From Segetibacter koreensis DSM 18137 (lineage in GTDB: Bacteria; Bacteroidota; Bacteroidia; Chitinophagales; Chitinophagaceae): a stretch of 64,000 nt of DNA. Location of the stretch: the NCBI RefSeq assembly GCF_000374045.1, contig NZ_KB893370.1, forward strand, positions 1 to 64,000, given 5' to 3'. The translations under genes and the position numbers were made by a program. Positions 34,530 to 43,969 of the stretch are shown in pieces; the first letter of the stretch is position 1; each line of letters starts with the position of its first letter. Under the pieces are notes generated by a model. It saw only the letters and a list, made by a program, of their open reading frames with translations. It was not told where the DNA came from and searched no databases.

Positions 34530-35479
34530 CTGATTTTTATATTATTGGAAGTATATAATTTATTACTATCATCTATAACAATGCAGGCTATATTTTTCAT
34601 CTGGTTTACAAGATGTAACCCTGCTTTTATTCCCATTACCGTTACCGGGGTGGCAAGTGCATCAGCAAGTTCAGCACTACTGCAAATGATAGAAACACTT
34701 TTAATACCTGATATTGGTAATCCTGTTTTAGGGTCAATAGTATGTGAATACCTTTTGCCATCAATTGTTACATATTTCTCATAATTCCCAGAAGTGGCAA
34801 CCGCCATATTGCTGATGTCTATATAAGAAAAGGGAAGGTACTTTGCATTAGGATCGGCTATACCAACTGTCCATGGTTTACCATCTGGTTGAGTGCCCCA
34901 TGTAGTAAGATCACCTGCAGCATTTACAACACCACCTGTCACACCATTTTGCTCTAAAATTAACCTGGCCCTGTCTGCTGCATATCCTTTTCCAATTCCT
35001 CCGAAACCTATACGCATCCCTTTTTCTTTTAAAAACACAGTACTGGTCTCTCTATCCAAAACTATATTTCTATAGTTTATTAACCGCACCATTCTCTTTG
35101 CAGTTTCTTTGTCTGGCAAAGAAGTCATTGTCTTATCAAAATTCCAGAGACGTTTATCAATTGAGCCATAGGTGATATCAAAAGCACCTTGTGTGAGTTC
35201 AGAAATTCTGATAGAACGATAAATGAGATTAAAAACTTCTTCATCAACCTTCACCGGTTTTATTCCCGCATATGCATTTACCTGGTTGGTTTGGCTATTA
35301 TCGTTAAAAGTTGTAAGCAGTTGCTCAATTCTTCTTATCTCAGATACTGCACTTTCTATTAAGTTGCCAGCCCATTGTTCGTCGCCACTTACAACACTTA
35401 TCTCAAACCGGTTACCCATAAGGCGTAATACACGTTTGTGCAATGTTTCCTGTAGGGTGTCAATTACCCGCATGTTCAA
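34526..35479 (-). CDS. apbE: ApbE family FAD:protein FMN transferase
   Basis: Transfers FMN from FAD to a Thr/Ser on a target protein in a Mg-dependent reaction. It is 317 residues with the family blocks: TTFNDNSQTNQVNAY, GAFDITYGSIDK, GFGGIGKGYAADRAR, VNAAGDLTTWG and YSHTIDPKTGLPISG, plus ADALATPVTVMG. The usual signal peptide or lipobox is missing; the first residues are MNMRVIDTLQETLHKR. It overlaps the thioredoxin stop by 20 bases and the DUF4266 start by 4. The likely partner is in this operon. Confidence 0.9.
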   Translation of the reverse strand: MNMRVIDTLQETLHKRVLRLMGNRFEISVVSGDEQWAGNLIESAVSEIRRIEQLLTTFNDNSQTNQVNAYAGIKPVKVDEEVFNLIYRSIRISELTQGAFDITYGSIDKRLWNFDKTMTSLPDKETAKRMVRLINYRNIVLDRETSTVFLKEKGMRIGFGGIGKGYAADRARLILEQNGVTGGVVNAAGDLTTWGTQPDGKPWTVGIADPNAKYLPFSYIDISNMAVATSGNYEKYVTIDGKRYSHTIDPKTGLPISGIKSVSIICSSAELADALATPVTVMGIKAGLHLVNQMKNIACIVIDDSNKLYTSNNIKIS

Positions 35480-35894
35480 AAGTTTTTATTTCGTCTACAA
35501 ATTTTTCCGGAGTTTCATTAGGGAACCCATCCCATTGTTTTAGTACTTTTCCATCGGCATCCAGCAAAACGGTAAAAGGAAACTTTCCGGATGAATTGTA
35601 TTTTTCGGCCAAAGCTTCATTTTCCTTTACCTGCTCCTTTGACAGCTCATTTTTTTTATATCGTGGAAAATCAGCGTTTACCAAAACGAGTTTATCTGAT
35701 GAAAAATTTTCAAATGCATCTGACTCAAAAATCTCTCTTTTTAATCTTATGCATGGTCCGCACCAATCGGAACCGGAAAAGTTCAATACTATTAATTTTT
35801 TTGACGCTACTGCCTCGGATTTCCCTTTTTCAAAATCAGTCATCCAGGTGGAGTGGGTCATCAATAACAGAAGCAGGACAGACAGGTAACTCAT
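35460..35894 (-). CDS. secreted thioredoxin-like protein
   Basis: A 144-residue protein with a short N-terminal hydrophobic signal (MSYLSVLLLLLMTHSTW). The redox motif is SDWCGPCIRL (Cys45, Cys48), in the thioredoxin fold of the DUF255/thioredoxin_7 kind, with GKFPFTVLLDADGKVLKQWDG containing the cis-Pro. It precedes apbE with overlapping codons. It probably keeps the cysteines of the DUF4266 tail or the ApbE target reduced in the periplasm (inference). Confidence 0.85.
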   Translation of the reverse strand: MSYLSVLLLLLMTHSTWMTDFEKGKSEAVASKKLIVLNFSGSDWCGPCIRLKREIFESDAFENFSSDKLVLVNADFPRYKKNELSKEQVKENEALAEKYNSSGKFPFTVLLDADGKVLKQWDGFPNETPEKFVDEIKTFEHAGN

Positions 35895-35949
35895 AACTTT
35901 TTGATTTTTAAAGTAAAAAGATGCTTCTATAACTAATGAAAACTGTGCC

Positions 35950-36369
35950 TCAAGAATAAACCCGTAGTGAATTTCCTGTTAAAGATGTATTATATGTTTT
36001 TAATGCTACTGGAGCTGGACCACCTGTTACCTGGCCGGTTTCATTGAAAGTTGAACCATGAGCATTACAAAAAAAACGGTGATAAGCGCCCTGGTAAGTA
36101 ACTGCGACAGTATCATGTGTACAAAGTTGTTGCACAGCAATATAAGCGCCTGTCATTGTTCTGGCAACTATAACACCGCTATTGTAAACATAACCACCAT
36201 TGCTTAATAAAGCTGCATTAGCAGCCTGACTTAAATCAATGGTAAAATCTACATTAGCGGGTGCAGTTGTTCGTGAAGTGACATTTTTTGAGCAACCTGC
36301 AACACAGGAAGCTAACGCAATGGAAGCTGAGCTAAAACCTAACAATGATAAAAATTCTTTTCTGTCCAT
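35950..36369 (-). CDS. Rieske-type [2Fe-2S] lipoprotein
   Basis: A 139-residue protein with an N-terminal region like a Tat-type or lipoprotein signal (MDRKEFLSLLGFSSASIALA then SCVAGC). The two cluster motifs are CTH (Cys83, His85) and CNAH (Cys101, His104), as in Rieske ferredoxin-like proteins. It is the first gene of the run that continues with thioredoxin, ApbE, DUF4266 and DUF3570, 55 bases ahead of the thioredoxin gene. It would carry electrons on the periplasmic side. Confidence 0.85.
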   Translation of the reverse strand: MDRKEFLSLLGFSSASIALASCVAGCSKNVTSRTTAPANVDFTIDLSQAANAALLSNGGYVYNSGVIVARTMTGAYIAVQQLCTHDTVAVTYQGAYHRFFCNAHGSTFNETGQVTGGPAPVALKTYNTSLTGNSLRVYS

Positions 36370-36953
36370 AAGTCTGATTTCTTATGAGTTAGATGTCGAT
36401 GTAAAAAAGAATGGTTGGGTACGAAATTTAAAAAGATTTGTTAATGGATGTAAAAGATTGATCAGAGGCAAATCCTTCTCCATGAGAAAAAGCACGAATA
36501 ATAATAAAGCAAGGCAATAACACTTAAAGTATTTGTATAAATGATGAAGAAAGAAAAAAGACATGTAAGATTACTTACTTTAGGAGCGCTTTTAATAATC
36601 GGAGAGATAATAATTTGCTCAATTTGTAAGAACAACACTAAGCTAAATTGATAATTGAATGAACAACGGAGCGTCGCAACAACTGTTGATACAGGTTCTT
36701 CAGTTTGTCACCCATATTTCAATTTTATTATAAAAACAATGAATGATGACCCAACCATTTTTATGGACCTACCATCAATGCATCAAAAAACGTTGATTAT
36801 GAGACAGAATATTTTACGTGGTTTTTTATGTATATAAATGTTAATGTAAGAAGAGGCGACATTAGAAGAGCCTCTGGTTGCTGGCTTCACTCATTAAAAG
36901 TTATATTTCACGATATCAAGTAAGACCCAACCCTTTTATACTTTTTAGCATCA
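36370..36953. other. divergent intergenic region before the ECF sigma gene
   Basis: The 584 bases between the Rieske gene (minus) and the sigma factor gene (plus) hold no convincing gene. A 36-codon plus-strand frame at 36541-36651 has one hydrophobic stretch (LLTLGALLIIGEIIICSI) and is noted only as a possibility. Just before 36954, TATACTTTTTAG partly fits the -7 box. No repeat or hairpin stands out. Confidence 0.4.
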
Positions 36954-37529
36954 ATGTCAGAAGAACATAAAATAAATAAACAAACCCAACAGCTAATAGA
37001 AGCTTGTATAAAAGGAGACAGACAATCTCAAAGCAGACTATACAGTTTGTATACGCCAAAGATGTTTGTTGTTTGCCTTCGTTATTCTAAAAGCCGTGAA
37101 GAGGCAGAGGAGATTCTGCAGGAAGGTTTTATGAAGGTGTTTGAACATCTACACCAATACAAATATGCAGGTCCTTTTGAAGGATGGATAAGAAAAATAA
37201 TGGTCAATTGCGCCTTACAGAAATATAGAAGTAAAGGAAACCTAAGACCTGTTATTGATATTGATACAGATGCAGTTGACTATGCAGTAAATGAAGATAT
37301 AATATCCAAAATTGGTACCAAGGAACTTTTGAAAATGGTACAGGAATTACCGCCCGCTTACCGCATCATTTTTAACCTCTACGTGTTTGAAGGAATGAAG
37401 CATCGTGAAATTGCTGAACTATTGGGGATATCAGAAGGAACTTCAAAATCTAATCTCTCAGATGCAAGAGCCATATTACAAAAGGCTGTAAACAAAAGTT
37501 TACAATCATCACAAGTAAAATTTAGTTGA
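36954..37529 (+). CDS. ECF-type RNA polymerase sigma factor
   Basis: A 191-residue extracytoplasmic-function sigma factor. Region 2 is LYSLYTPKMFVVCLRYSKSR with EEAEEILQEGFMKVFEHL, which binds the -10 element. Region 4 is ELPPAYRIIFNLYVFEGMKH with REIAELLGISEGTSKSNLS, the -35-binding helix-turn-helix. Spacing between them is short, as in the ECF group. It is immediately followed by an anti-sigma-like membrane protein, which is probably its partner. The target regulon is not visible in the window. Confidence 0.92.
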   Translation: MSEEHKINKQTQQLIEACIKGDRQSQSRLYSLYTPKMFVVCLRYSKSREEAEEILQEGFMKVFEHLHQYKYAGPFEGWIRKIMVNCALQKYRSKGNLRPVIDIDTDAVDYAVNEDIISKIGTKELLKMVQELPPAYRIIFNLYVFEGMKHREIAELLGISEGTSKSNLSDARAILQKAVNKSLQSSQVKFS

Positions 37530-37531
37530 AG

Positions 37532-39106
37532 ATGGATGAAAATCTACACAATATTGATGACTTATTTAAAAAGGCTTTAGATGAACATGAAGAGATACCT
37601 TCAGGAGATGTTTGGGAAAATATTGACAAAAACCTCGACAAAAAAAGAGTCATATTCATTTCAAAGAGATACAATAATTTAAAATGGATTGCCGCCCTTC
37701 TCCTGGTATTTTCCGCAGGTATGGCTATGTATACCTGGCATACAAAATTAAAAAATAAGGAACTGGTACAGAAAAACGCCGATAACGAGAGAAAAGAAAG
37801 TACGGGCGACGGCACGAGTAATAACAGTAATGAAAAAAAGTCTGAATTAAATCAAACGGAGAAGTCAGTCACCGGCAACGACACCTTACCATCAAACAAC
37901 GACAGCAGTGCCAATGATAAGTTGGCGGACGAGCAAGCTTTTGGCCAAAATGAAATAGAGAAAAAAAGATTAGCAGAAGATAAAAAAGAGAATTACAAAT
38001 TTTCTAAAAAACAGTATTTCGACAATTTGGTTAAAAAGGATAAAAAAGAGAATAATGGAGGTAATAGATTAAAAACAAAAGAACAGTTAGCAACCGTCCA
38101 AGAAACTTTAGAAAGAAAAAATACTGATAGTGACTTTAGAATGTTTAAGAGGAAAAATCATTCTTCTGCAAAAGAAAAAACTGTTGAAAAAGAACAAAAT
38201 ATAGCAACAGAAAGATCATATAAAGAAGTTGCCGTAGAAACTGAAGCACAACAACATTTCGATACTGCTATTCCCGAAAGTTTATCAATGCAAAGGGCTG
38301 TAACAGCAAATAGTCATAACAAAATAAGGAACGAGGTAACCTTAAATCTTAAAGCAGAAAAGTTTAAGGCAAAAAATAGACAAAAAGGTTTTTTTTCTAT
38401 GACCGCATTTTTTTCTCCTGACTTTGTTAGTAGTAAAGTTGATAACGATCGCCATAATTTCAGGGAAGACGATAGAAACGAGATAAAGAAAAGAGAGAAA
38501 ATTAAAGAAGCTTACACAACTGGTCTTTTAATAAATTACAATACTGGTAAAAAGGTTAGTCTCGAGTCTGGCCTTACTTTCTCATCGATGACCACCGAGA
38601 TTCAGCCCAAAACTATTTATGCCCGGCGCGACAACCGAGGAAATGTACATTACCAGTTTAATTGTTCTGCCGGCTATTCATATATCCCTACAAAACCTGG
38701 TAGTAACCCTGTCGCGGGAGACAGTGTGCCTGCTTTATCTTCCAAAAATACTTTGCAGTATATAGGAGTACCTTTTTCAGTAAAATATAATGCATATAAA
38801 GGAAAACTATCTTTACAACCTGGGATAGGCATGGCCTTTAATTTTTTAACACAGGGAAAAATTGAAACAGCCATTGAAAGATCAACTGGCACAGAAAAAG
38901 CAAACATTCATCATATTGAAGGCTTAAGGAAGACCTACATGAATGGGTCAGTTAGTGTAAGCGCTAATTACAACCTGAAATCAAACATTGCTGTAAATTT
39001 TACACCTGCAGCAAGATTTGCTTTATCATCGATAAATAAAGATGCACCGGTTAAAACTTTTCTTAATTCATTAGGATTAGCTGCAGGACTTACAATAAGA
39101 TTATAA
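37532..39106 (+). CDS. putative anti-sigma factor fused to an outer-membrane-barrel-like domain
   Basis: A 524-residue protein starting at ATG 37532, 2 bases after the sigma stop (a TTG six bases earlier is not used). Residues 1-45 are acidic and contain DVWENIDKNLDK, the usual short cytoplasmic part of Bacteroidota anti-sigma proteins. One transmembrane helix lies at about 50-67 (WIAALLLVFSAGMAMYTW). A long, strongly charged, low-complexity linker (Lys/Glu/Asn-rich, about 70-280) follows. The C-terminal third is beta-rich (TTGLLINYNTGKKVSLESGL, IGVPFSVKYNAYKGKLSLQP, NFTPAARFALSS), like PorT-type barrels. The fusion could sense envelope state. Role is inferred from position and layout. Confidence 0.7.
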   Translation: MDENLHNIDDLFKKALDEHEEIPSGDVWENIDKNLDKKRVIFISKRYNNLKWIAALLLVFSAGMAMYTWHTKLKNKELVQKNADNERKESTGDGTSNNSNEKKSELNQTEKSVTGNDTLPSNNDSSANDKLADEQAFGQNEIEKKRLAEDKKENYKFSKKQYFDNLVKKDKKENNGGNRLKTKEQLATVQETLERKNTDSDFRMFKRKNHSSAKEKTVEKEQNIATERSYKEVAVETEAQQHFDTAIPESLSMQRAVTANSHNKIRNEVTLNLKAEKFKAKNRQKGFFSMTAFFSPDFVSSKVDNDRHNFREDDRNEIKKREKIKEAYTTGLLINYNTGKKVSLESGLTFSSMTTEIQPKTIYARRDNRGNVHYQFNCSAGYSYIPTKPGSNPVAGDSVPALSSKNTLQYIGVPFSVKYNAYKGKLSLQPGIGMAFNFLTQGKIETAIERSTGTEKANIHHIEGLRKTYMNGSVSVSANYNLKSNIAVNFTPAARFALSSINKDAPVKTFLNSLGLAAGLTIRL

Positions 39107-39146
39107 ATTGTAACGTAAGGAGAGCAAATAGAATATAATTAGTCGC

Positions 39147-40778
39147 TCACTTCTCATTATCAATGGTTACTCTCCGCAATTCGAGCAAGTTTAAAGCATT
39201 GGGTTTGAAATTATGTACATTTTTGCTAACCAAATGAATAGCCATGTCATAAAACAATGGCACAACGGGTGCATCCTTTATGACCATTTGATCCATTTCC
39301 CGATATAAGGCATAGCGGTCGCTGTCATTGTTTTCCTGCAACGCTTTTTCGTACAAAATATCAAAAGCCGGATTTTTGTACCTCGTGTAATTAGGCGGTG
39401 CAGGGTTTTTACTGTAAAACATAGCCATATAATTTTCTGCGTCCGGATAATCAGCAATCCAGCTTCCTCTAAAAAATAAAGCTTCTGACTTCGCTGTCTG
39501 CTCCAGCAATAAACTTTTTTGCACTACTTCCACTTGCACTTTTATGCCGGTTTCTTCTAATTGTTTTGCAACAAAACTTCCTATATCAGCATAAATAGGA
39601 ATGGTAAGCAAAGTAATTACAGGCAAACCCTTTCCATTTTCAAAACCTGCATCTTTAAGCAACTGCCGTGCCTTTGCAGGATCATACGCATAGCCTTTTA
39701 CCATCTCAGCATTTTTTGACGGAAGACCTGCGGGCACAATACCAGCCGTCGCAGGTGTACCAATGGAGTTACGCAGGTACATCATTAACTTATTGCGATT
39801 AACAGAACAGTTGATTGCTTGCCTTATAGCTTTTATACGTAATGGTGAATTCTTAACAAGATTGTTCTGTTCATCCACTAAGATGCCTAGGTATTCAGTG
39901 TTTAAATACGGGTGTTTATGTAAAATAATTTTCTCTTTCCATTCCTTGCGAAGGTCCCCGTTTTTAGTTAGTACCTCATCTTTAAAAGATGGGTCAATAT
40001 CATTTACAAAGCTCAACTGTCCCTGTTGAAAAGCAAGAAACTCTGTTGACCTGCTATCAAGAAAAGAAATTTTCAACGCATCTAAATATGGCAATTGTTT
40101 TCCCTGCTCATCTTTTTCAAAATAATGAGGGTTTTTATACAGAACCAGCGCCTGCCCTTCTTCCCAAAAATGAAACTGAAAAGGCCCTGTACCGCAAGGG
40201 TGACTGCGAAAATCCTTTCCATATTTTTCAACAACTTCCCTGGGTACGATGCTGCAATATTGCATGCTTAAAATGCCAAGTATGGGATGAAAAGGACGGA
40301 TAAGCTGAAGTTGAAAAGTACTATCATTCAGTGCAGAAAAACCGTTACTCTTTACCCTGTTATTAAATATCCACGCACCACTGCTCGCCGTGGACTTATC
40401 TATAATTCTTGACAGGCTATACACAATATCTGTAGCCGTCATCCTCCTACCCTTTCCGTTTGCAAAAACCTGGTTGTCGTGGAAGTAAACATCGTTGTGT
40501 AGATGGAAAGTATACAAAAGCCTGTCATCACTAATTTCCCAGCTTTTAGCAAGAGAAGGCACAATATTGAGGTCGCTGTCAGTCTCAACTAAAGTGTTGT
40601 ATAATTGATGAGCCAACCATATTGTTGCCTGATTTTTTGTAAATGCAGGGTCTAAAGTGGCAATTCCTTCTACCTGGTTGTATACAAATACCTGTTTATC
40701 ACTTTTGCTTTTTGAAGCGCAGGAAACAAGAAAAAAAGAAACAATTATTAATTTATATAAAACATTATATGAACCCAT
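39147..40778 (-). CDS. ABC transporter solute-binding protein family 5 (peptide/oligopeptide type)
   Basis: A 543-residue lipoprotein (LIIVSFFLVSCASKSK, Cys near 20). The family 5 pattern is clear: VEGIATLDPAFTKNQATIWL, LAKSWEISDDRLLYTFHLHN, MTATDIVYSLSRI, HPCGTGPFQF and VNRNKLMMYLRNS. The C-terminal domain has WIADYPDAENYMAMFYSKN. It should bind a peptide or related solute in the periplasm. No permease or ATPase genes are nearby, so the partner transporter is elsewhere. It is convergent with the sigma/anti-sigma pair. Confidence 0.85.
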   Translation of the reverse strand: MGSYNVLYKLIIVSFFLVSCASKSKSDKQVFVYNQVEGIATLDPAFTKNQATIWLAHQLYNTLVETDSDLNIVPSLAKSWEISDDRLLYTFHLHNDVYFHDNQVFANGKGRRMTATDIVYSLSRIIDKSTASSGAWIFNNRVKSNGFSALNDSTFQLQLIRPFHPILGILSMQYCSIVPREVVEKYGKDFRSHPCGTGPFQFHFWEEGQALVLYKNPHYFEKDEQGKQLPYLDALKISFLDSRSTEFLAFQQGQLSFVNDIDPSFKDEVLTKNGDLRKEWKEKIILHKHPYLNTEYLGILVDEQNNLVKNSPLRIKAIRQAINCSVNRNKLMMYLRNSIGTPATAGIVPAGLPSKNAEMVKGYAYDPAKARQLLKDAGFENGKGLPVITLLTIPIYADIGSFVAKQLEETGIKVQVEVVQKSLLLEQTAKSEALFFRGSWIADYPDAENYMAMFYSKNPAPPNYTRYKNPAFDILYEKALQENNDSDRYALYREMDQMVIKDAPVVPLFYDMAIHLVSKNVHNFKPNALNLLELRRVTIDNEK

Positions 40779-41021
40779 GAAATATTTTTAACGCTTCCAT
40801 TTAAACCCTTTCTTCTAAAGTTCTTTCGGTTAAAATTACAACAACCCGAAACGGGTATGCAAGAATAAATACACTTTCCTGTTAATTGCAATTTTATGAT
40901 CATAATTACTTTTTTTAAATAGCTTTTTTAAAAGCATTAGGTTACAGAACATTTAAATTTCAGGCAATTATTTGAAAAGACTGCTACAATAAGTTTACTT
41001 GCAGATTAAATGTATTATAAG

Positions 41022-43856
41022 ATGAAGTTTTTTTATAAAGAGCTTGTTGTTTGCTTAATTGTAATCGTTACCGGCGTGTCTGTTAATGCCCAACACCCGA
41101 CTACTGAAAGTTCACACACCCTTATCGGTAAAAAACTGCCGGTAACGCCCGATCTTAGAATCGGGAAATTACCAAACGGACTTACCTATTACATTCGCAA
41201 AAACGATGAACCAAAAGACCGGGCCGAGCTAAGGCTGGTAGTAAAGGCAGGTTCGGTACTTGAAAATGATAAGCAAGTTGGCCTTGCTCACTTTACAGAA
41301 CACATGGCTTTCAATGGCACCAAGCATTTCGAAAAGCAGGAACTCGTTAATTTTCTTGAAAAGAGTGGAGTAAACTTTGGCGCAGACCTTAATGCATCCA
41401 CTTCTTTTGATGAGACCATTTACATGCTACAACTACCCACTGACAGCGTCGCAGTATTTAAAAAAGGTTTTCAAATTTTGGAAGACTGGGCACACAACGT
41501 ATCTTTCGATACTGCTGAAATAGATAAAGAAAGAGGTGTTGTTATAGAAGAATGGAGATCGGGACAAGGGGCAGGCGAACGTATAAGATCAAAAACTTTT
41601 CCTGTTCTTTTAAAGGGTTCTCGATATGCTATACGGTTGCCAATCGGCACAAAAAGTAATCTTGACACTTTTAAATATTCAACACTTACACAATTTTATA
41701 AAGACTGGTACCGCCCGGACCTGGAAGGTGTATTTGTTGTGGGAGATATAGATGTAAACCAGGTAGAGCAATTGATTAAACAACATTTCGCTTCCATTCC
41801 TAAACCAGTAAATCCTAAACCTAGAATCAAATACGGCGTACCCACTCAAAAAGAAACTCAAACCCTTATTGTTACTGATCCTGAGCAGCGATACAATGTT
41901 GTTTCCATTTATTATAAACAACCTGCAATACCTGAGGAGCAAACAGACCTGGAATACCGCGCTTCAATGATTCGCATATTGTTCAATGCAATGATGAGCA
42001 GCCGGTTACTGGAAATTTCGCAAAGACCTGATGCTCCTTTTTTAGGCGCAAGCACCAGCTATGGAAGATTAATCGGTGATAAAGATGCATTTACCCTTGC
42101 TGCGTACGCAAAAAATGGCGCAGGCATTGCAAAAGCAACAGAGGCATTACTGGCAGAAAATGCAAGAGTTCTGCAAAACGGATTTACCCAGGGAGAGCTT
42201 GACCGTGCTAAAGCTGCAGCATTATCCGGTATGGAAAATATTTATAATGAAAGAAACAAACAGGAATCTTCTACAATGGTGGAAGAACTTATCAGAAATT
42301 TCCTCACTAAAGAACCTGTACCCGGCATTGAAAAGGAATATGCTATGTACAAACAATACATGCCTGGCATTACTTTAAAAGAAGTAAACAACCTGATCAC
42401 CCAATGGATAAAGCCAACTGACAGAACAATAATTGTAACAGCACCTGAGGCAGAAAAGGCCAATCTGCCTACAGAAGCGCAAATGGTTGCATTGGTAAAT
42501 AAGCAGCAGGGGAAAATAACTGCATATGAAGATAAAGTGATGAAGGGAGATCTGCTGGCAAAAAAACCCATAGCAGGAAAAATAGTTGATGAAAGAAAAA
42601 TAGATGAAATTGGTGTTACAGAATTAACCCTTTCCAATGGAGCTAAGGTTGTAATGAAGCCTACTAACTTTAAAAACAACCAGGTACTTATTTCAGCTAT
42701 TAGTAAGGGAGGCGCATCGTTGTACAACGATACGGACTACTTGTCGGCCTCTAACGCTACTACGGTGACGCAGTACGGGGGTGTAGGAAATTTTGACGCA
42801 ATGAGTTTGCAAAAAGAGCTTGCAGCAAAACAGGTTTCCGTAACCCCATATATAGGACAATATAGTGAAGGAATTAGTGGAGGCTGTACGCCAAAAGACC
42901 TCGCAACCGCATTTCAATTAATATATGGATATTTTACCGAGCCGCGAAAAGACACCACAATGTTCAGCGTACTGAAGCAGCAACTGATAGCTTCGCTGGC
43001 TAATAAAGGAAAAGATCCCTCTTCTGTTTTTTCAGATTCTGTCAGTTATATCATGGGCAATTACAGTCCTCGCCGCAAACCATTAACATTGGACAGGGTT
43101 GATGAAATAAAACTTGATAAAGCCTTTTCAATATACCAGGAGCGCTTTAGTAACGCCAGTGACTTTATTTTCACTTTTGTAGGCAATTTTACCGTAGACA
43201 GCCTTAAGCCTTTTATCGAAACTTACATAGCGTCACTTCCTTCTACAAATCAAAAAGAAAGCTGGAAGGATGTAGGTATTCGTTTCCCCAGGGGAAATAT
43301 AAGTAAAGTAATAAGAAAAGGGAGCGAAAGTAAAAGCACGGTTCGCATCACCTTTACCGGTACAACCCAGTATAGCGATCTTGAGGACACTCAACTTGAC
43401 CAGTTTGCAAAAGTGCTGGAAATAAGATTAAGAGAAATTTTACGTGAGGATAATGGCGGCGTGTACAGCGTGGGTGTGGGTGCTAACATTACCCGTGAAC
43501 CAATCAACAGTTATAGTGTTACCATTTCTTTTGGCTGTGCCCCTGAAAATGTGGACAAGCTAACAGCTCTGGTTATGGAAGAAATTAAAAACATGAAAGC
43601 CAACGGCGGATCTCAAACGAATGTCGACAAAGTGATTGCGGAAGACACACGTGGAATGCAAACAAGTGTGAAAGAAAATAGTTATTGGTTGTACAATCTG
43701 CAGGACAAATACTATTTTAATGAAGATCCAAAGAGCCTGCTTGAAGATCCTTTACTAGTAAGGAAACTAACAGTGGAAAGAACCAAGGAATTAGCCAATA
43801 AATATTTAAACAATGAAAATATGATCAAAATAGTGCTGATGCCTGAAGCGAAGTGA
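41022..43856 (+). CDS. M16 family zinc metalloprotease (insulinase-like), secreted
   Basis: A two-module M16 protease of 944 residues from the ATG at 41022, which gives a good signal peptide (CLIVIVTGVSVNA before QHP). A start 4 codons earlier is possible. The inverted zinc motif HFTEH (His90, Glu93, His94) is in the first module, with the third ligand likely in ERGVVIEEW near residue 170. The second half (from DEIGVTELTLSNGAKVVMKP) is the inactive paired module. It probably degrades peptides in the periplasm. Single gene, followed by a very strong hairpin. Confidence 0.9.
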   Translation: MKFFYKELVVCLIVIVTGVSVNAQHPTTESSHTLIGKKLPVTPDLRIGKLPNGLTYYIRKNDEPKDRAELRLVVKAGSVLENDKQVGLAHFTEHMAFNGTKHFEKQELVNFLEKSGVNFGADLNASTSFDETIYMLQLPTDSVAVFKKGFQILEDWAHNVSFDTAEIDKERGVVIEEWRSGQGAGERIRSKTFPVLLKGSRYAIRLPIGTKSNLDTFKYSTLTQFYKDWYRPDLEGVFVVGDIDVNQVEQLIKQHFASIPKPVNPKPRIKYGVPTQKETQTLIVTDPEQRYNVVSIYYKQPAIPEEQTDLEYRASMIRILFNAMMSSRLLEISQRPDAPFLGASTSYGRLIGDKDAFTLAAYAKNGAGIAKATEALLAENARVLQNGFTQGELDRAKAAALSGMENIYNERNKQESSTMVEELIRNFLTKEPVPGIEKEYAMYKQYMPGITLKEVNNLITQWIKPTDRTIIVTAPEAEKANLPTEAQMVALVNKQQGKITAYEDKVMKGDLLAKKPIAGKIVDERKIDEIGVTELTLSNGAKVVMKPTNFKNNQVLISAISKGGASLYNDTDYLSASNATTVTQYGGVGNFDAMSLQKELAAKQVSVTPYIGQYSEGISGGCTPKDLATAFQLIYGYFTEPRKDTTMFSVLKQQLIASLANKGKDPSSVFSDSVSYIMGNYSPRRKPLTLDRVDEIKLDKAFSIYQERFSNASDFIFTFVGNFTVDSLKPFIETYIASLPSTNQKESWKDVGIRFPRGNISKVIRKGSESKSTVRITFTGTTQYSDLEDTQLDQFAKVLEIRLREILREDNGGVYSVGVGANITREPINSYSVTISFGCAPENVDKLTALVMEEIKNMKANGGSQTNVDKVIAEDTRGMQTSVKENSYWLYNLQDKYYFNEDPKSLLEDPLLVRKLTVERTKELANKYLNNENMIKIVLMPEAK

Positions 43857-43914
43857 TTAGAAAACAACATTAATCTTAAAGACTTTGATGCAGATGTTAA
43901 TATAACACACTGGT

Positions 43915-43965
43915 AAAAGTAAAAAGATGTTTGTCGTATAAAACGCTAAACATCTTTTTACTTTT
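43915..43965. terminator. strong bidirectional hairpin terminator
   Basis: AAAAGTAAAAAGATGTTT (43915-43932) pairs perfectly over 18 bases with AAACATCTTTTTACTTTT (43948-43965), with a 15-base loop. It sits between the M16 protease gene and the small gene on the other strand, and its T/A-rich ends suit either direction. Confidence 0.8.
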
Positions 43966-43969
43966 TATC

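Noticed and set aside
35443-35889. 148-codon plus-strand frame over the thioredoxin gene
   Set aside because: It is fully antisense to the thioredoxin gene, whose WCGPC motif and signal peptide settle the coding strand.
36541-36651. 36-codon plus-strand frame with one hydrophobic stretch
   Set aside because: Very short, in a promoter region, and without conservation evidence; kept only as a remark in the intergenic entry.
42242-42727. 161-codon minus-strand frame inside the M16 protease gene
   Set aside because: It is an antisense shadow of a conserved coding region and has no recognisable start context or domain.
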